NCBI GenBank assembly: GCA_028274465.1
Contig: CM051455.1
Coordinates: 127,197,462-127,261,461, forward strand
DNA length: 64,000 bases
Origin: Plantago ovata
Taxonomy: Eukaryota; Streptophyta; Magnoliopsida; Lamiales; Plantaginaceae
Direction: 5' to 3'
Part shown: in pieces, positions 23,646 through 36,678 of the stretch
Layout of the letters: each line of letters begins with the position of its first letter
Numbering within the stretch: position 1 is the first letter of the stretch
The notes under the pieces: generated by a model
Seen by the model: only the letters and a program-made list of their open reading frames with translations
Databases searched by the model: none
Told to the model about the DNA's origin: nothing
Made by a program: the position numbers and the translations under genes

Positions 23646-26600
23646 TTACTTCTGACCCATATCGTCACCTAAACTGCCAAACAGACGCATTGACTTCTTG
23701 ACACGCTCGGTCTCAGAAACAGGCCGCTCAGTTGCAGGGGCAGGCTTCGTAATCTGATCTTTTTCGGGGAAGGGGAAACCAAGAGAGAGGGAAAGGGATG
23801 CTGAAATATCATCATCTGCCACGGTCTTTGCTTCACTGGGGACATGCTCCTCATTTGTTCTTTTGTCCATCCTCTCAGTCAGTAATGGTTGGATGGCTAG
23901 ATTCAATGGTTTGCTTTCAGCCCCTAAAGCAAGCTCAAGAATCGGTGCCCTACCATGAAGCCTGTCTTGCTTAAACGGACTCATTTTCCATCTGTCATCA
24001 TTAAAGTGTCGTGATTCTGCCGGGAAGAGGTGTCTTTCACCATTTTCTTTGTACTCGATGTCCATCTTACCACAAGGTCCATCAATGTCCATCTTATCAC
24101 AAGGTTCATCAATATCCATCTTGTCACTAGCTGCATTGTCTCGCTTCTCCAGTATGCAGGAACGAGGAGCCTCGTGATTAACCTGTGATGCAAACAATCA
24201 GTGCAAGAAATACTTGTTTTCATCAACCAAAGGTTCCATACTGTTGGAAATGCAATGCAAAGATGTTCCGGGTAAAAAAAAAAGTCATATTTCAAATGGT
24301 TTAGGGAGTATCAAATGTAGTGGACTTTTATTTCGGTTATTCTGAGAGAACTTAAACTTCATGGATTGATTTCTCTACAGAAACAATAGATATTTTAATG
24401 TACTAGGGGGGAATTAGCTTACCGTTTCCAAAGATACAAATGGTTTATTGCATGCATCATCACCTCCGCCAGACATTTGATCAGTGTCCAAATAAGTTTG
24501 GGGTTCCACACACTCCATATTCAAGTCTATGATATCCCGGTTTGCAATTGAAGTTTTTTCACCTAGTAATAGATCATCAGCAACACTTCTGAAATGGACT
24601 TCATCATGATTCGAACTCCTTATGTCCAGTGTAGTTTCATGTATCTTTTCCTCTGCAATCGTGCCACACGTTGCAGTTGGATATTCATTTAAAGAATGTG
24701 ATGATTGTTGCCTGCCAACTACTTGATCCGAGTGCATTGGCTTTTCCACCCTTCCAGAACCACCAGCACTACCCATTGTGTGGAGATGCAATCCACTTCT
24801 GGAAGAGATGCCGCTTCCTTCCTACAAACAGGAATAACATGTGTGCAATCAGAGGCAGCAGGACATCTTCAGTGAAAAATAGTAGACTTCAACAGAGGTA
24901 AAAGATAAAAGGAGTGACATGTGAGCAAAAATCCTTTGTTTGAATCATGTGACATGGCTCATGTGCTTGGACAAAGCACGATGAGAAGCATAAAGTACAA
25001 AAGCTGCCATATATTATACTAGCGATCAGAGACTCAGAAACTAATACATTAAAAATATATTTTGCCAAAAAGGCAAAAACCAATCAGAATCTTGCAACTC
25101 GGCATGGATAAATCGTGTCAAGGGATATAATTATAAGCAGTTATCAGGCAGTAAAAGGGTTTCCCAATGAACATAATAGTGATACACCAAATGCATCATC
25201 CTCCATACAAGTTGCAGAAACTAGATGTGCCAACCAAAGACAATTAAGCAAACTACGGCCACCATATGATCAGAATGCTTCTGAATCTAGGACGACGCAG
25301 ATCCCCCCCTAAATCATTAGTCTGTCTAACTCACACTTGCAGTAAACCCTAATCCTCCCATCCCACCCCACCCCCAACCCAACGGAAAACATGACCTGAA
25401 AAAGAATCACACCTTATGTAAACAAGAGACATATAGAAAAAATTATGCAGACTATGCCTCCACAAAGTTCTCATCAAAATACATTTTCAAAATTTAAACT
25501 TACAATTCTATTAACGTTAAAAAAACAATTTAAAAAGCTATGTAGGTACGAGAAATACCAGAAGAGGCTCTCTTGGTTCCCGGCATTGTTTTACATCATC
25601 AGTTTGTACTGCCATTGAGAAACAGGACTTTGATTTGCTATCCAACCTATCCAGGGAAGGTAATTTGGTATCACAATCTCCATTGACAGACCTAGATGTC
25701 AATAAACTACACAACTTCTCAGCAGAAGGTAATCCATGCACTGGGTTTATATCACCAATAGCAGGCAGATCCTCTGCACTAGATGTGAGTGAGCATCTAC
25801 TTTCAGACACAGACATTATGGCTGGGGAAATATCACAAGCAACAGAAACTTGCTTTGTAGACTCAGTCAAGGGTTGAAGGCAACTTCCTTTTTCACTCTA
25901 AACACAGCCCAAAGGAAGAATAACGTGTTCCAGCCTGTATATGAATGGTTACATGAAAATCATAGCTTCAGTATAAGGCACAGAACAACTGAAGAGATCA
26001 AAATTAGAAATAGATGGATCTAATTTCAGCAGGCAACACGACATAAGTTTAATAGAATATAAACTGTCCCACAATAAGCATTGGACAAGTTCCTAGAAAC
26101 CTCTAGCAGTATCACATCCAATATTATACAACATACATGTAACCATCCATAGCTGGCAATTTTGGAAACAAGATTACCTATTGCAGCACCAAACTTCAGA
26201 ACCAAGCACTTGCATAACACACATGGAAATTGAGATTCATATTTAGATCCTCAGAGGAGTTATGCAACTTACGCTGGGCATTATCTGGGAGTTGGTTGGA
26301 AGGAAATATCAGGAGTTCAACGCCATTTATATTCCCTTTGAGAGCAAGGTCGCTCTTCATCATATTATCCAGCATAACTTTGTAAATTTTATCATAACTG
26401 AACCATGGCAACATCGCAAGTTTAACACCCAAAAAATCATGATCATGAAAGAAATTCAGAAGTATAATGAGAAGTAAATAGTTCATAAAACTACCTCTCA
26501 AGATCTTTAGCAAAAAAGAACAGTGCAATATTATCTTCCCCAACACCATTTTCTTGAAACTGTATTGGCCAGGTGCTCAGGCGAGGCACTTCATCTAGCA

Positions 26601-29600
26601 GAATTCTGTTGCTAAACTTATTTACAGTCTCGTTCACTTTAGGTGATGCAAGCATAGACAGATGAGCTTGAAGTCCATCCCATAAGTCAAGAACTTTACC
26701 ACTTCGACAAATCTCAAAGCTTCCTCTGCATAAAAGTACATGTGTGAGCATACTGGAACTTCGCATTCTGTGAAAATAAGCAAGAGATTAATAAAATTAT
26801 AAGTGAGAAATAAGTTCATACTGCCATATATGCTCATTATCCGGGATTGCTAACGATTTATAAAGCAACGGCATTGCTGCTGGAACACTGCCAAACATGC
26901 CATTTGCTGAATATTTCCCGTCTAACGAGATGGCTCCATCTCCAAATGAAGAGGGTCCGTCTGCAGGTATTGATGATAATTGTTTCACGTTATCTCTAGA
27001 ATCTTGCTTAAAGTCGTCTGGAGAGCTCCTTGACAATGTTTGCCTCTTTGGTGCACGGTCTTGATGAGAAACTATTTCACCACCAACTGCAGATGTAGAT
27101 GAGACATCCGATTGACCAGGAGGCCGATGCTTCCGATACAAGTCCTTTTTTAGCACTTCCTTAATAGCAGCTTTCAGGTAATCGTTTTCAACAACTTGGG
27201 ATTTTGCTCCGGGTGGGCGAGGGCTGCCTCCAGAAACTCGCCCAGTGGAGTTCAAGGAATCCCTAGGCCGTGACAATCCATCATGTGAGCCCTCATTAGC
27301 ATTAGAAAATGATTTTTCAGCAACAGATCGCAATATAGGCTCCTCCTTGGGGCTAATCAGATTAGCTTTTTGTTCAGTATTATCTCCACGAGTTGATGAA
27401 ACACCAGGAGCAGCACGGGTATGTAAGGATGGTCTCTTGAATTCACCTGTCCACAGAACACAAAAAAAGATATGAAGGGCCTCAAATAAGAATTTGCAAT
27501 CACAAAACCAATTGAAAAAGGGTTTAGTAAAGTTGTACTCAGATGACTGGAAGATCTAGGTAGCGCTGCCGATTTACCATCAGCATAGCCAGGCTTTGCT
27601 TCATGGTTGTTAGGGATGTTAGCAAGCGAAGATATGTCCCGAGACGCTAATTTTTTGTCACTTCTTGATGTCCCCAAAGACGTGCCCAACCCTGATTTTA
27701 TTGATGGATATTCCTTTCTGAAAGAGCTTTGACGGTCAAAAGAGCTCCGCTGTTTTGTAGTTTCTGAATCTTGGATTCTAGACAACCTAGGAGATAATGT
27801 CTCCGTTTTCGAATCAGAGCGACTGGGGTTCGAAGATTTAAATGACGTAGATTTTCCTACCGACCTAGATACACCTTCTTTCAGACGAAAAGATGAGCGT
27901 TCTCTAGCAGATTTTTGCCTCTGAAATACTTGATCTACAAGCTTGACCTTTGGTTTTGAATTTAGAGAGTTAAATGAATTAGACTTCGAGAAAGTACCTG
28001 CAAACATGACCCTTTTTATATGAATGACTTGTGCTTGTTAAGGCATAAACATGCACAAGATGACTAGGTAAAATGAATAAGGATCCAGTCAACGTATCAC
28101 AGCTGTGAGATATGATAATATGTGCGTAACATACCTCTACATTCCTTTACTCTCGGATCTGAAGCATTGCTTGCTGATTCTGGAACCGAACTAACTTGGG
28201 TAGTGTCAAGAGATGGGTGGAGTTGCGACTGCAGAGTTTTCTTATCTAGGTTCCTGGAAGAAAGTTCACGGGACAGAGTGGCTGATTTGCTAAAACTGGA
28301 GGTCTTTGGGGACTTCACTGCAGTATCCGGTGCTGACCTCTTTACTCTAGAGGAAACTTCAGCATCAGCATCATCCCTAAGCCTTTTCCCACTGGTTTGC
28401 ATACGATCTTTTGATCTTTGTCCCTCAACTTCGGAACTAGTTAAATGTTCACCGCTTGCTTGATAAGAAGAGCTATTTATTTCACATCCATCAATCTTTT
28501 CTGGCCCTTCATTTTTTAACGGCTCCATGGAACTGCATTCTTCACACAGCCAATCCCCTTCAGGGACGCTAGACAGCATTTCACGCATGCAATAACTGAG
28601 ACAGGACAGAAAAATCTAGTCATACCTATCCAAAGTATCAAAAACTTGCCCCATTGTGCAATTAGGAACCCATCTTAAAGAAACTATCAGTTAAAAGGCA
28701 ATAAATAAAACGCAAGGAAGTTTAATGAATCAAGAGAGAAAGACCATGAGGTAACCAAATCATGCAACTGCAAAATGACCAAAAATTGAAAAAAAGACTT
28801 GTAAATGGAATATTGGATCCTAACATCGTGTTATTTTCTAATTTAAAAATAAAAATAAGGAAATAATAATATTTTTTTTTTAAATAAGAAAAATAGAAAT
28901 AGAAATAAAAAAGACCTTAGAAACTTACGTGTGTTCTGCACCATCACTACACCGACAACAGATGGCAAGCGATTCTTCTCGCCCTGCATCTCCACATATA
29001 TCACAAACTTTCACCTGTTATAAAAGAAAGAGAAACTTACGATGGATATAATAGCAGTTATATCCCTAAAGATGAGCTCAGTTTTATGTTAATCCATGTC
29101 TCAGATCATTTTAACAAGTCATCAATATTAGGATCCGTTATTAAGCAACTAAGGAGAAATCAAAACAAAACTATGTTTGTGTAACCAACAGCTTTGTGTA
29201 ACCTACAGCATCACTCCTAGGATAATAAAACACAATGTTGCCCATTTTCACTCAAATGTATTGCTTGAATTCTACTCTTATCTGTCGAGAACCATAAGGC
29301 AAAATGCAAATTGAACTAATGCATCCAAATAATTTTATGGTTCAACTACTACTTCCAAAGACTGAGATACATTCTCTCTATATTGAATATCCCCGGTGGA
29401 TATCCAACTTTAGTATTCAAAATTAAGATCTGTCCACCTGCGGAAGCAGATTTAATGACATCTTTTATGAAATGGGATAAGCTTTGTTATAAGGTGATGA
29501 TTCTGCAGGAGAAATTTTCCAGCTTATCCAATACAATCTAAAAGATTACACAATACCCAAACGGGGAAAAGGAGAAAATTCTTACATCCTGTTCCACCAA

Positions 29601-32193
29601 ATCTGAGTCATCAGTCTCTTCAGTGGGTTCCACCTCCATGTCATCATTCTCTTTGCCGGATTTCAGAGCCATGGCGGGAGCTTCAACGCAAACATCATCT
29701 AATTCTACCTCCTTAGCTGGCGGTGATATCAACGGCTCACTTGACCCTTCCATGACCCTGCGTTTGGTGTAAGTTTTATCATATTCAGCAACCCTGGACT
29801 TCGAGTCAAGGGTCCTAGATTTTTCTAAGGAAGCTCGCGAAAGAGTAGTATGAGTCCTCGGTGGGTCAGCATTATCCGCACCTTCTGAGGGGGGGATTTC
29901 CACCAAAACTGAATTCTTTGAACGTAATCCAACTAGCGAGGTATTAGACAGCATTTTGTCAGAATTTTCTCCACTAGCTTTGCTCTTAACCTTACCACCC
30001 TTAACATCAGATTGCACATTCGCATGTTCATCAGCCCCACTGACACATGAAACGCAATCGTCTTGGCCTTCTAGAGCTCTCCGATCTTCACTCTTTGAGT
30101 AGTCCACATTATCATCTGATGCATATGCATCCGAAGTTCTCAAGGATGGCTTACCCACTGCGTTTTCAGAAAAGGAATCAGAATTTGATGGCATGCCTGA
30201 TAGAGTTCTTGTGCCTTTCCGCTTTAGAGTTTCAACTTGCTTGTCACAGTCAGCTGGAACATGTTCTGCACAGGTTTCTCCAGCAGACTCATCAGTTGTA
30301 TTCATTAAAACCTTACTACCATGAGAGCAGGAAGAACAAGGAGCAGAGCACACGTTACACGCTCCACTTTTCCCTCTATATTCAAACTTTTGGCCTCTAT
30401 CACAGCTGCTGAAGCTCTTTGTAATTTGAGATGTCACCTAATTAATAACAGCACATAAACACCACATCAATCACGAGTAATAAAACACCAGATTAATAAG
30501 GAGTCAGAAAAGATAATAATCAGAGTTTAAGTGAAGCCTTAGTTGATTCAAGATGTTTATCCAGCAATTGGGGTTCAATTGAGAGCATAAGGTACAACAA
30601 GAAGGGAAGAGCCAAAAAGAGCAGGGCAAAACATTCAAGTTTACGTCCTTTCTAATACCAAGATGCTTCTGGAAAGACAGACGAGCATGCTTACCAGAAT
30701 TACCATGAAATAAGCAAACCATATAATGAGATCCCCACATTTTGTATCTTAGAACTATTTTACAACAGGAACTCAGAATATAGATTCTACGTATGAAAAA
30801 TAAGCAAATAACAGCACAGGCATCGAACAGAAATTTCAAGAAAAAGTCAACAACGAAACGTGACGGCACGAATTAGTAACTAATACTAACACACTGGGTA
30901 TTCAAAACAATCACATTCCCTTTAGTGACATAATCGTTGAAGCACTCATGAGAGGATAGAATTCAATCGATTCGAGATTCAAAAGGTCGTGTAAGATTTA
31001 ATTTATATGAAGTCCTTTTACAAGGATAGCCATTGACCAAATCATTTTTAATAATCATATTAACTTCATTCTCAAGCAGAACACCAGGAACGAAATGCAA
31101 AACATGCGTGTGGAATATTGCAGGAGAACCTTGGCCAGAATTTCAAGTGTCGCCACAACAAAAAGACTTTAATTTTGGGTACATCACAAAGGTTTATAGG
31201 TATACCGATGGTGAAAAGATGAGATATGAATATCATGAAAATCCTGGTGTGAATTAGTACATTGCACACATGCTAATTGCTGAGAAATGATGGTACAGAC
31301 ACGCTAATGAATAGTAATATGAATTAGTTAGTAGATATCCTTCTGTGATTTATCTTTCACTAAAGTTCTTAGCACTTATCTATTTATGCTAATGTAAGTT
31401 GAGAAGAAATATCAAAAAGAAAGATTCTATGTAACTCACAACACCCTTCCGTATTTTCTACACTGATCTCTTTTCATTTGTCACCAAACAAACAATTTGT
31501 TCTCGTTTCCTTTTCCTTGTTGCAACTCCAAACCAGATTAACCCCTTTTAAGTAGAACTGAAGCTGTGACCTAATTGGTTCCCCAATTCATCAAATTACA
31601 TAAACTAGATATTATCATTCAATTGATGATCCAAGTTAACTGCAGTTTCTACTTTCTTATTGATGCAACATATTTCAAGGTGAAAACAATTATGTCATAG
31701 ATGATAGATCTCAACCTAGTGGCACGGAGCAGAAAGGCATGGGAAACTGGAAGGGTAAAGAATAAAAGGGTGACGTTGGGAGCAAGAAGTAATTTTTACC
31801 CTGAAATTTATCTCACCATATGAATCAGCAAGTCAGATTTTCATCTACAGGCTACAGTTAATCCCCAAAAACCTCAGTCTTTTTTTTTTTCGTCTACGAT
31901 GATATAGAAGAAACCACACTACACATTGGCAGTAAATAGCTTTCATATTCACATATAAAATTCAATAACAAGATAGGATATGTTCCATAGCAGCTCATCA
32001 GATTAAATTCTACCAATCAAGCAAAACCAAAAATTCACAGTAGCAAAAAAATAAATAAAAATTAAAAGCATAAATAAACGGATGAAATTGAATCATAACC
32101 CTAAGAACGGAGTAGGTAACACACACACACACACACCTCAGTGTTAGAGGCATCACACAGGTCCTGGAGAGTTCTCTCCCGACGCTTATTCAT
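23646..32193 (-). CDS. AIPP2: PHD-finger / SPOC-like chromatin protein, AIPP2 type (one apparent frameshift)
   Basis: Minus-strand exons are 32193-32137, 30437-29586, 29014-28929, 28595-28135, 27997-27539, 27446-26822, 26725-26495, 26397-26273, 25934-25559, 24821-24423 and 24182-23646. About 1,402 residues would result if one base were present that is missing near 25889-25893. It starts MNKRRERTLQDLCDASNTE, the family start. A C4HC3 PHD finger lies at about residues 304-355 (CDICGDAG ... CCRC ... DWLCEEC). After a Ser/Lys-rich middle comes the SPOC-like block at about 845-980 (GSFEICRSG, LSTWPIQFQ, IALFFFAKDLE) ending in RWNTLFFLWAVFR. The C terminus has a KMDID triple repeat and an EAR-like SLSLSLGF. 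Arabidopsis AIPP2/PAIPP2 work with the BAH protein AIPP3 and CPL2 in H3K27me3-linked repression in the nucleus. The same role here is inference from homology. Confidence 0.87.
31063..31257 (+). other. Protein-like open frame antisense inside intron 1 of the AIPP2-type gene
   Basis: The frame reads SSRTPGTKCKTCVWNIAGEP, later FNFGYITKVYRYTDGEKM and ends YHENPGVN with a stop at 31257. Its balanced composition, with Cys, Trp, Tyr and charged residues, is unlike the surrounding AT-rich intron and looks like the C-terminal exon of a real protein. I do not recognise the family. No convincing upstream exon or promoter is visible, so it may be a gene fragment carried in by an unseen element. Confidence 0.35.
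32119..32136. repeat. Dinucleotide repeat forming the splice donor of AIPP2-type intron 1
   Basis: (AC)9 on the plus strand is (GT)9 in the transcript and begins exactly at the exon 1 boundary, so the donor GT is the first unit of a microsatellite. Expansion or contraction would leave the donor intact but change bases +3 to +6. Confidence 0.75.
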
Positions 32194-32884
32194 CGGCCGA
32201 TGGAGAAAGCATCAGTTATCCCAATCAATTACTCGGAATTACTATTTCCAATCCACAACACATTCACATGCGGTGCTAATTAACGAAGCAAAATGCAATT
32301 ATTCCCTCTCCTGCCGAATAATCATCATCAGTAATTAATTACACAGAAGAACATAACAAAAAAATAAAATTAGGAATTATGTAGAGCATCACAGTAGTGG
32401 ATGAAACCGAATTAGGGGTTAATTCATTCGATTAGAAGCTAATTTAATCAGAGGATCTAAGGGAAAAAGGCACGTGCACTGCTGCAGAATCAATTAGGGT
32501 GCAGACGATGATGAAGAATAAGAAGAAATGGGAGCTCGTGTATGCAGAGATAGATAAAATGGGAAAAAAAAAAAAAAGAAAAAGAAAGACCTTAGATGGT
32601 TTTTGCTGTGGTGTTGAGTTTCAAGTTTTCTCTTTTTTCCTCTCTCTCTCTCTCTCTCTCTCAATGTTTCTATGTTTCTCTCTCTAGAAATGCATACAGT
32701 GATCAGATATTGCGATTTTAGGCCCCCTGGTCTCCCTTTTATACACGCGAAACCGGTTTAAGGCCCTGGTACGTACTGTTGCAGTATATCACACCACGCA
32801 CGAGCTTTGTACATACGTACGTGCGTGACAAAATACTTTATTCTTTGAGAAGATTTTGTTAATATAGATTTAAAGAAAAATATA
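32194..32884. promoter_or_regulatory. 5' leader and promoter side of the AIPP2-type gene
   Basis: Upstream of the start codon (minus strand) lies a leader-like region with a CT dinucleotide tract at about 32639-32662, common in plant 5' untranslated regions. Beyond it the sequence becomes an ordinary AT-rich promoter. I could not assign a transcription start site or TATA element with confidence. Confidence 0.4.
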
Positions 32885-32998
32885 TGAGGATTTTTCATTT
32901 AATACCTTTGGTAAAAAAAAAAAAATACATAGGAATTTTTCATTCAATACCATTGGTAAAAAAAATACTAGTACATGGGAATATTTCATTTAATACAT
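32885..32998. repeat. Three-copy minisatellite
   Basis: The unit 'ggatttttcatttaatacctttggtaaaaaaa...tacatag' occurs about three times, at 32888, 32931 and 32979, with varying A-run lengths. It is non-coding. Confidence 0.7.
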
Positions 32999-33792
32999 TA
33001 GACTTATACGGATTAATAACTAATTATAAATCTTGTGAGAGACGGTCTACAATTAACATAAAAATAAATTGTGTTATATTCAATAGTGAATACCATGTTG
33101 TTAATTATGCGCCTAACTAATTGTTCTAAGAAATTGTATAGTTATTGGAATTCATATACAAATAATTCGAGCATTCTAATTGGTCGACTGATTTCCAATT
33201 GAAAAAATTGCTTGATTTCCAATTCAATTGATTCTCAATTCTCAGTTATGATTGGCTAATTGAATCTCTTCAATTTCAAATTGGCTGAAATTTAGTTCTT
33301 TCTTTTTTTCATTTTTATTCTCTAATTTTGAATCATAGGAAAGTTTATTGTCCACACATTTTTCTCACCCGGATTTGGAATGTTGCGGCTAAATTGGTTA
33401 CAAATCAAATTGATTATGGTAAGTTTATTAAGGCAGATATATTATGGTAAGTATGTAGGAATTGATATTATTACATTCCATAAACAACACTAATAATCAA
33501 GCGTACAATTAATTCACAAATCATTCTGGACAAATTGATCAGAAAGAATTCGAATTCTCTCCAAACCATCGAATTTCTTGAAGAAAAAATTTACATCACC
33601 TTCAAGCTCTCCATTTGATATGATTAGTAAGGTTTAAAAATTTATATTTATTCTTTTGTTTAATCTAATGCTCTTATTGTTAATAAACGATGTTACTAAA
33701 ATATGTCTGGAACGTATTAGTATCACGAGGACGCGAACTAGAACGGTCCGGAGTAAAGTGCAAAGCCCCGGACTACCAAAGCCACACAGGAC
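32999..33792. other. Intergenic AT-rich DNA
   Basis: No gene was seen. Sequence near 33700-33800 and its continuation after 34381 reads as a single block once the hAT insertion is disregarded, so the hAT element landed in older, probably LTR-derived DNA. Confidence 0.4.
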
Positions 33793-33800
33793 TCCAAGAG

Positions 33801-34373
33801 TAGGGATGGCAATTTGGGTCGGGCAGCCTGAGCGCGGTCTAGGCCCGCCCGATCACCCTATTGGGATGGGCTTGGGCCTGTTATATAGGCCCATGGGCCG
33901 GACCTGGGTCAAAATTTCTAGTCCGCTAGCCCGGCCTGGCCCAAGTGTATATATGTTTTATTCTATATTTTATATACAATATATGTAATATGACTATTTT
34001 GTTTGTTATTTTACATTAGTAGTATTAAATTAAGTTGCAATTTATACATTTTTTATACTTTTCTATGTATTTATAATATTTTCTATTAAATTATATATTT
34101 TAATATACATTAAAACCAATAATTTATAACTTTTTGAAGCTTTTTTGTTTTAAATTATTAAATCTTTTAATTTCTAATTTTTTTTAAATGAATTACCTAC
34201 TACAATGTGTGACTTTAGAATTTTTTTGAAAAAAAAAAATGGGCCAGCCCGAGCCCGGCCCATGATGGGCTGGGCTTGGGCCTAAAGTTTAGGCCCGGTC
34301 TCGGGCTTGGGTCGGGCCTCGGCCAAGTGTGTCGGGCCTCGGCCTCTAACGGCCCGGCCCATTGCCATTCCTA
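33801..34373. mobile_element. Non-autonomous hAT element with 8-bp target duplication
   Basis: The left terminus TAGGGATGGCAAT and the reverse complement of the right terminus TAGGAATGGCAAT match at 12 of 13 positions. The outside 8-mers TCCAAGAG (33793-33800) and TCCTAGAG (34374-34381) match at 7 of 8, the duplication size of hAT elements. Both subterminal regions are GC-rich arrays of GGCCCGG/GGGCCGG motifs around an AT-rich core with no transposase. Confidence 0.88.
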
Positions 34374-34381
34374 TCCTAGAG

Positions 34382-35060
34382 TGACTACCCCGGAATAAAT
34401 TAATACACCGGAGATAAGTATCGATCGCCAAGAATACGTCCGAAGGAAGGAATGGATAAGAATGCGAATTAAAGGCTTGGAACCTTATCCATAAGAGGAA
34501 CCTCGTACGACAGAAGAAACGTGTCCCCAAAAAATCTATGAAACGCGTCCCCAAGAAATCCACGAGACGTGTCCATATTCTAATTAAGCAGTACTCTAAA
34601 AGGTGACGTGGCTCATTAAGAAAACAAAGAGATCTGACCTCCAAGGCGGCATCACATATATAAGACAACACCAACATTCTCAAAGGACGGAGGCGAATCA
34701 ATCATCTACTTCATCACTCCCAAGAACTCACAGTCTCCATAGAAACCCTAGTAAAGTTCTTCTTCTTACAAGGTTTATCCTTCAAGTAAAGTGTTTCTCA
34801 ACAGATTTGACCTCAAGACAGACCGGGTAAAAAGTACTAACCCCCCTCCCCCCTCCACAGTTGCTTACAGGGAATCCACATGAGATGATGAAACCAGTCG
34901 GAGTGACTTAGGCGTTGGAATTTACCGTTCCACTCTTGTGCACCTGCGCCCGTCAACCGGGAGATATTTCTTTACCCAAGGGAAAATCAAGTGCCATCAA
35001 TCAAGCTCATTGTGTTTCTCTACTTTTGATTTGTGATCTTTTGACAGATAATCCTTCATC
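34382..35060 (+). mobile_element. LTR-like block, boundaries not resolved
   Basis: Downstream of the hAT element, 'acatatataagacaacacc' (about 34650) resembles a TATA box, with a retrotransposon-type leader after it and a C-rich 'aacccccctcccccctccacag' near 34840. Composition and order resemble a Gypsy LTR with its leader, but I could not match ends or a target duplication. Confidence 0.35.
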
Positions 35061-36274
35061 CCTCCATTTTTCTACGTGAGGTAATTCCTGACCTTACTTT
35101 GTTTTGATCTTTCTTCTATTTTGTTCTCAATATTATTCGACTTTGTTTGCTCAATCTGATTTGATTGAGTTTTAATGTTTGATTGTTTGGTCTTTTTGCA
35201 CGTTAATTGTTTCAGAACGGTTTGTTTCTTGAAATTGGCTCTTTAGTGATTGTTTCGTTTTGTTTATTTTTCAATCATATTTTCTACGTGTTGACCATTT
35301 TCTAATTGTTTCTTTGATTGTTTGATCTTTTTTGCAGGTTTATTTTTCAATCATATTTGCTTCATATTGTTCTTTACAGTTTTCAAACATATCAATTGGA
35401 AGTTTAAACCTATAAATTAATAATTACATTTCAATTTACTCGAACGCAAATAGTCTCAGTATCACCATTTTTTCTTTTGATTCTTCTTCGTCTTTGTTTT
35501 CTTTGATCTTCCACAGGTTGATTGCTTCGTCAATGGCATGGTAATTTTCAAAACCATCTTCTATTCACACCTGTAAAAATGCACTTTGAATTCAGTTTCT
35601 ATTCCTATGATTTTGTTTCGGTTTGGACCTATAAACTTGATTAGCTAGTGATTTTGCAATTGATACTGAATTTAATGTATGTTTTTGTACTAATCGTGTG
35701 TTGATTCGTGTTCTTCTTTGATTGTTTTATCTCTTATTTGCAGTTGAGTTCTTTCATCTATCTTACGGTAATTTCTTCTATCTATCTTTGATTTAAATAT
35801 GTATAAATAGAAGAGGAACTTCAATTATTAGGCACCCTTATCATCTAGATTACGAGGTGAATAGTTCATCCATTCTCTGTTAATAGTGTATCTATATATC
35901 CATTCCAGGTTGCACTATCTGGTAATTCTAAATTCCATAAATAGATTGTTATTTGAACTCCATTTACCTCATTATAGGTATTAAGTTTTTGTACTAACCA
36001 TATGCTGATTCATCTTATTTCATGTTATTATTTCCAAGTGAATTGAAGCATCCGTTCCATGAAAACATGTAGAGGAACAAACAAATAAATTATGTCTTAC
36101 TATAAATTCATAGTATGTTTAGTTTCGTTCTTATCATAGTTCCATTGTTCTCAAAATTTTGATATTTTGCACTCTCTAATTTTCAGTTTTAGCATGCTAT
36201 GAGTAATTTTCTGACTCAGTATTCTTTAGTGCTACAACAATAGCCTTTTTATAGCTTTGATTTTTTCTTCCTCT

Positions 36275-36309
<35 letters not shown>

Positions 36310-36670
36310 GTCTTTATAGTTTATCCCATTCACATTTTTATTTTATTTATCATGTACTCTGTTTATGCCAGTTTACACATACACTCTTAAGTTGAATGTT
36401 AATTTTATTTTTTTATTTAATTTCAGGATCAAGAGTTATCTGAACTGCAATGAATACAATGTGTAATGTAAACGACATCGAAGCACCTTCTAGATTTATT
36501 TTCCTTCCAGGTGAATTGATTGATGAAATTATTGTCGATTTTCTAAGCATTCTTCTCTAGGTGTATGTGCCGTGAAAATTAGGTTAGATTTTCCTATTGC
36601 TATCTTTCAAATGTTATTGATGAAATAAATTAAGTTGACATTTTGTGCAGTTGTACCAAATTGAATAAGA
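35061..36670. other. Pyrimidine-rich, intron-like stretch; no confident gene
   Basis: Several short segments are bordered by acceptor-like and donor-like signals (for example 35518-35541, 35743-35768 and 36427-36517), suggesting a non-coding or highly intron-split transcript on the plus strand. A small frame at 36450-36560 reads SRFIFLPGELIDEIIVDFL, loosely like the start of an F-box, but it is only 36 codons. A TTC-rich microsatellite lies at about 36267-36312. I do not call a gene. Confidence 0.3.
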
Positions 36671-36678
36671 TTATGCAC

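Noticed and set aside
36450..36560. Possible F-box start (LPGELIDEIIVDFL)
   Set aside because: Only 36 codons, no downstream exon connects in phase, and the similarity is weak.
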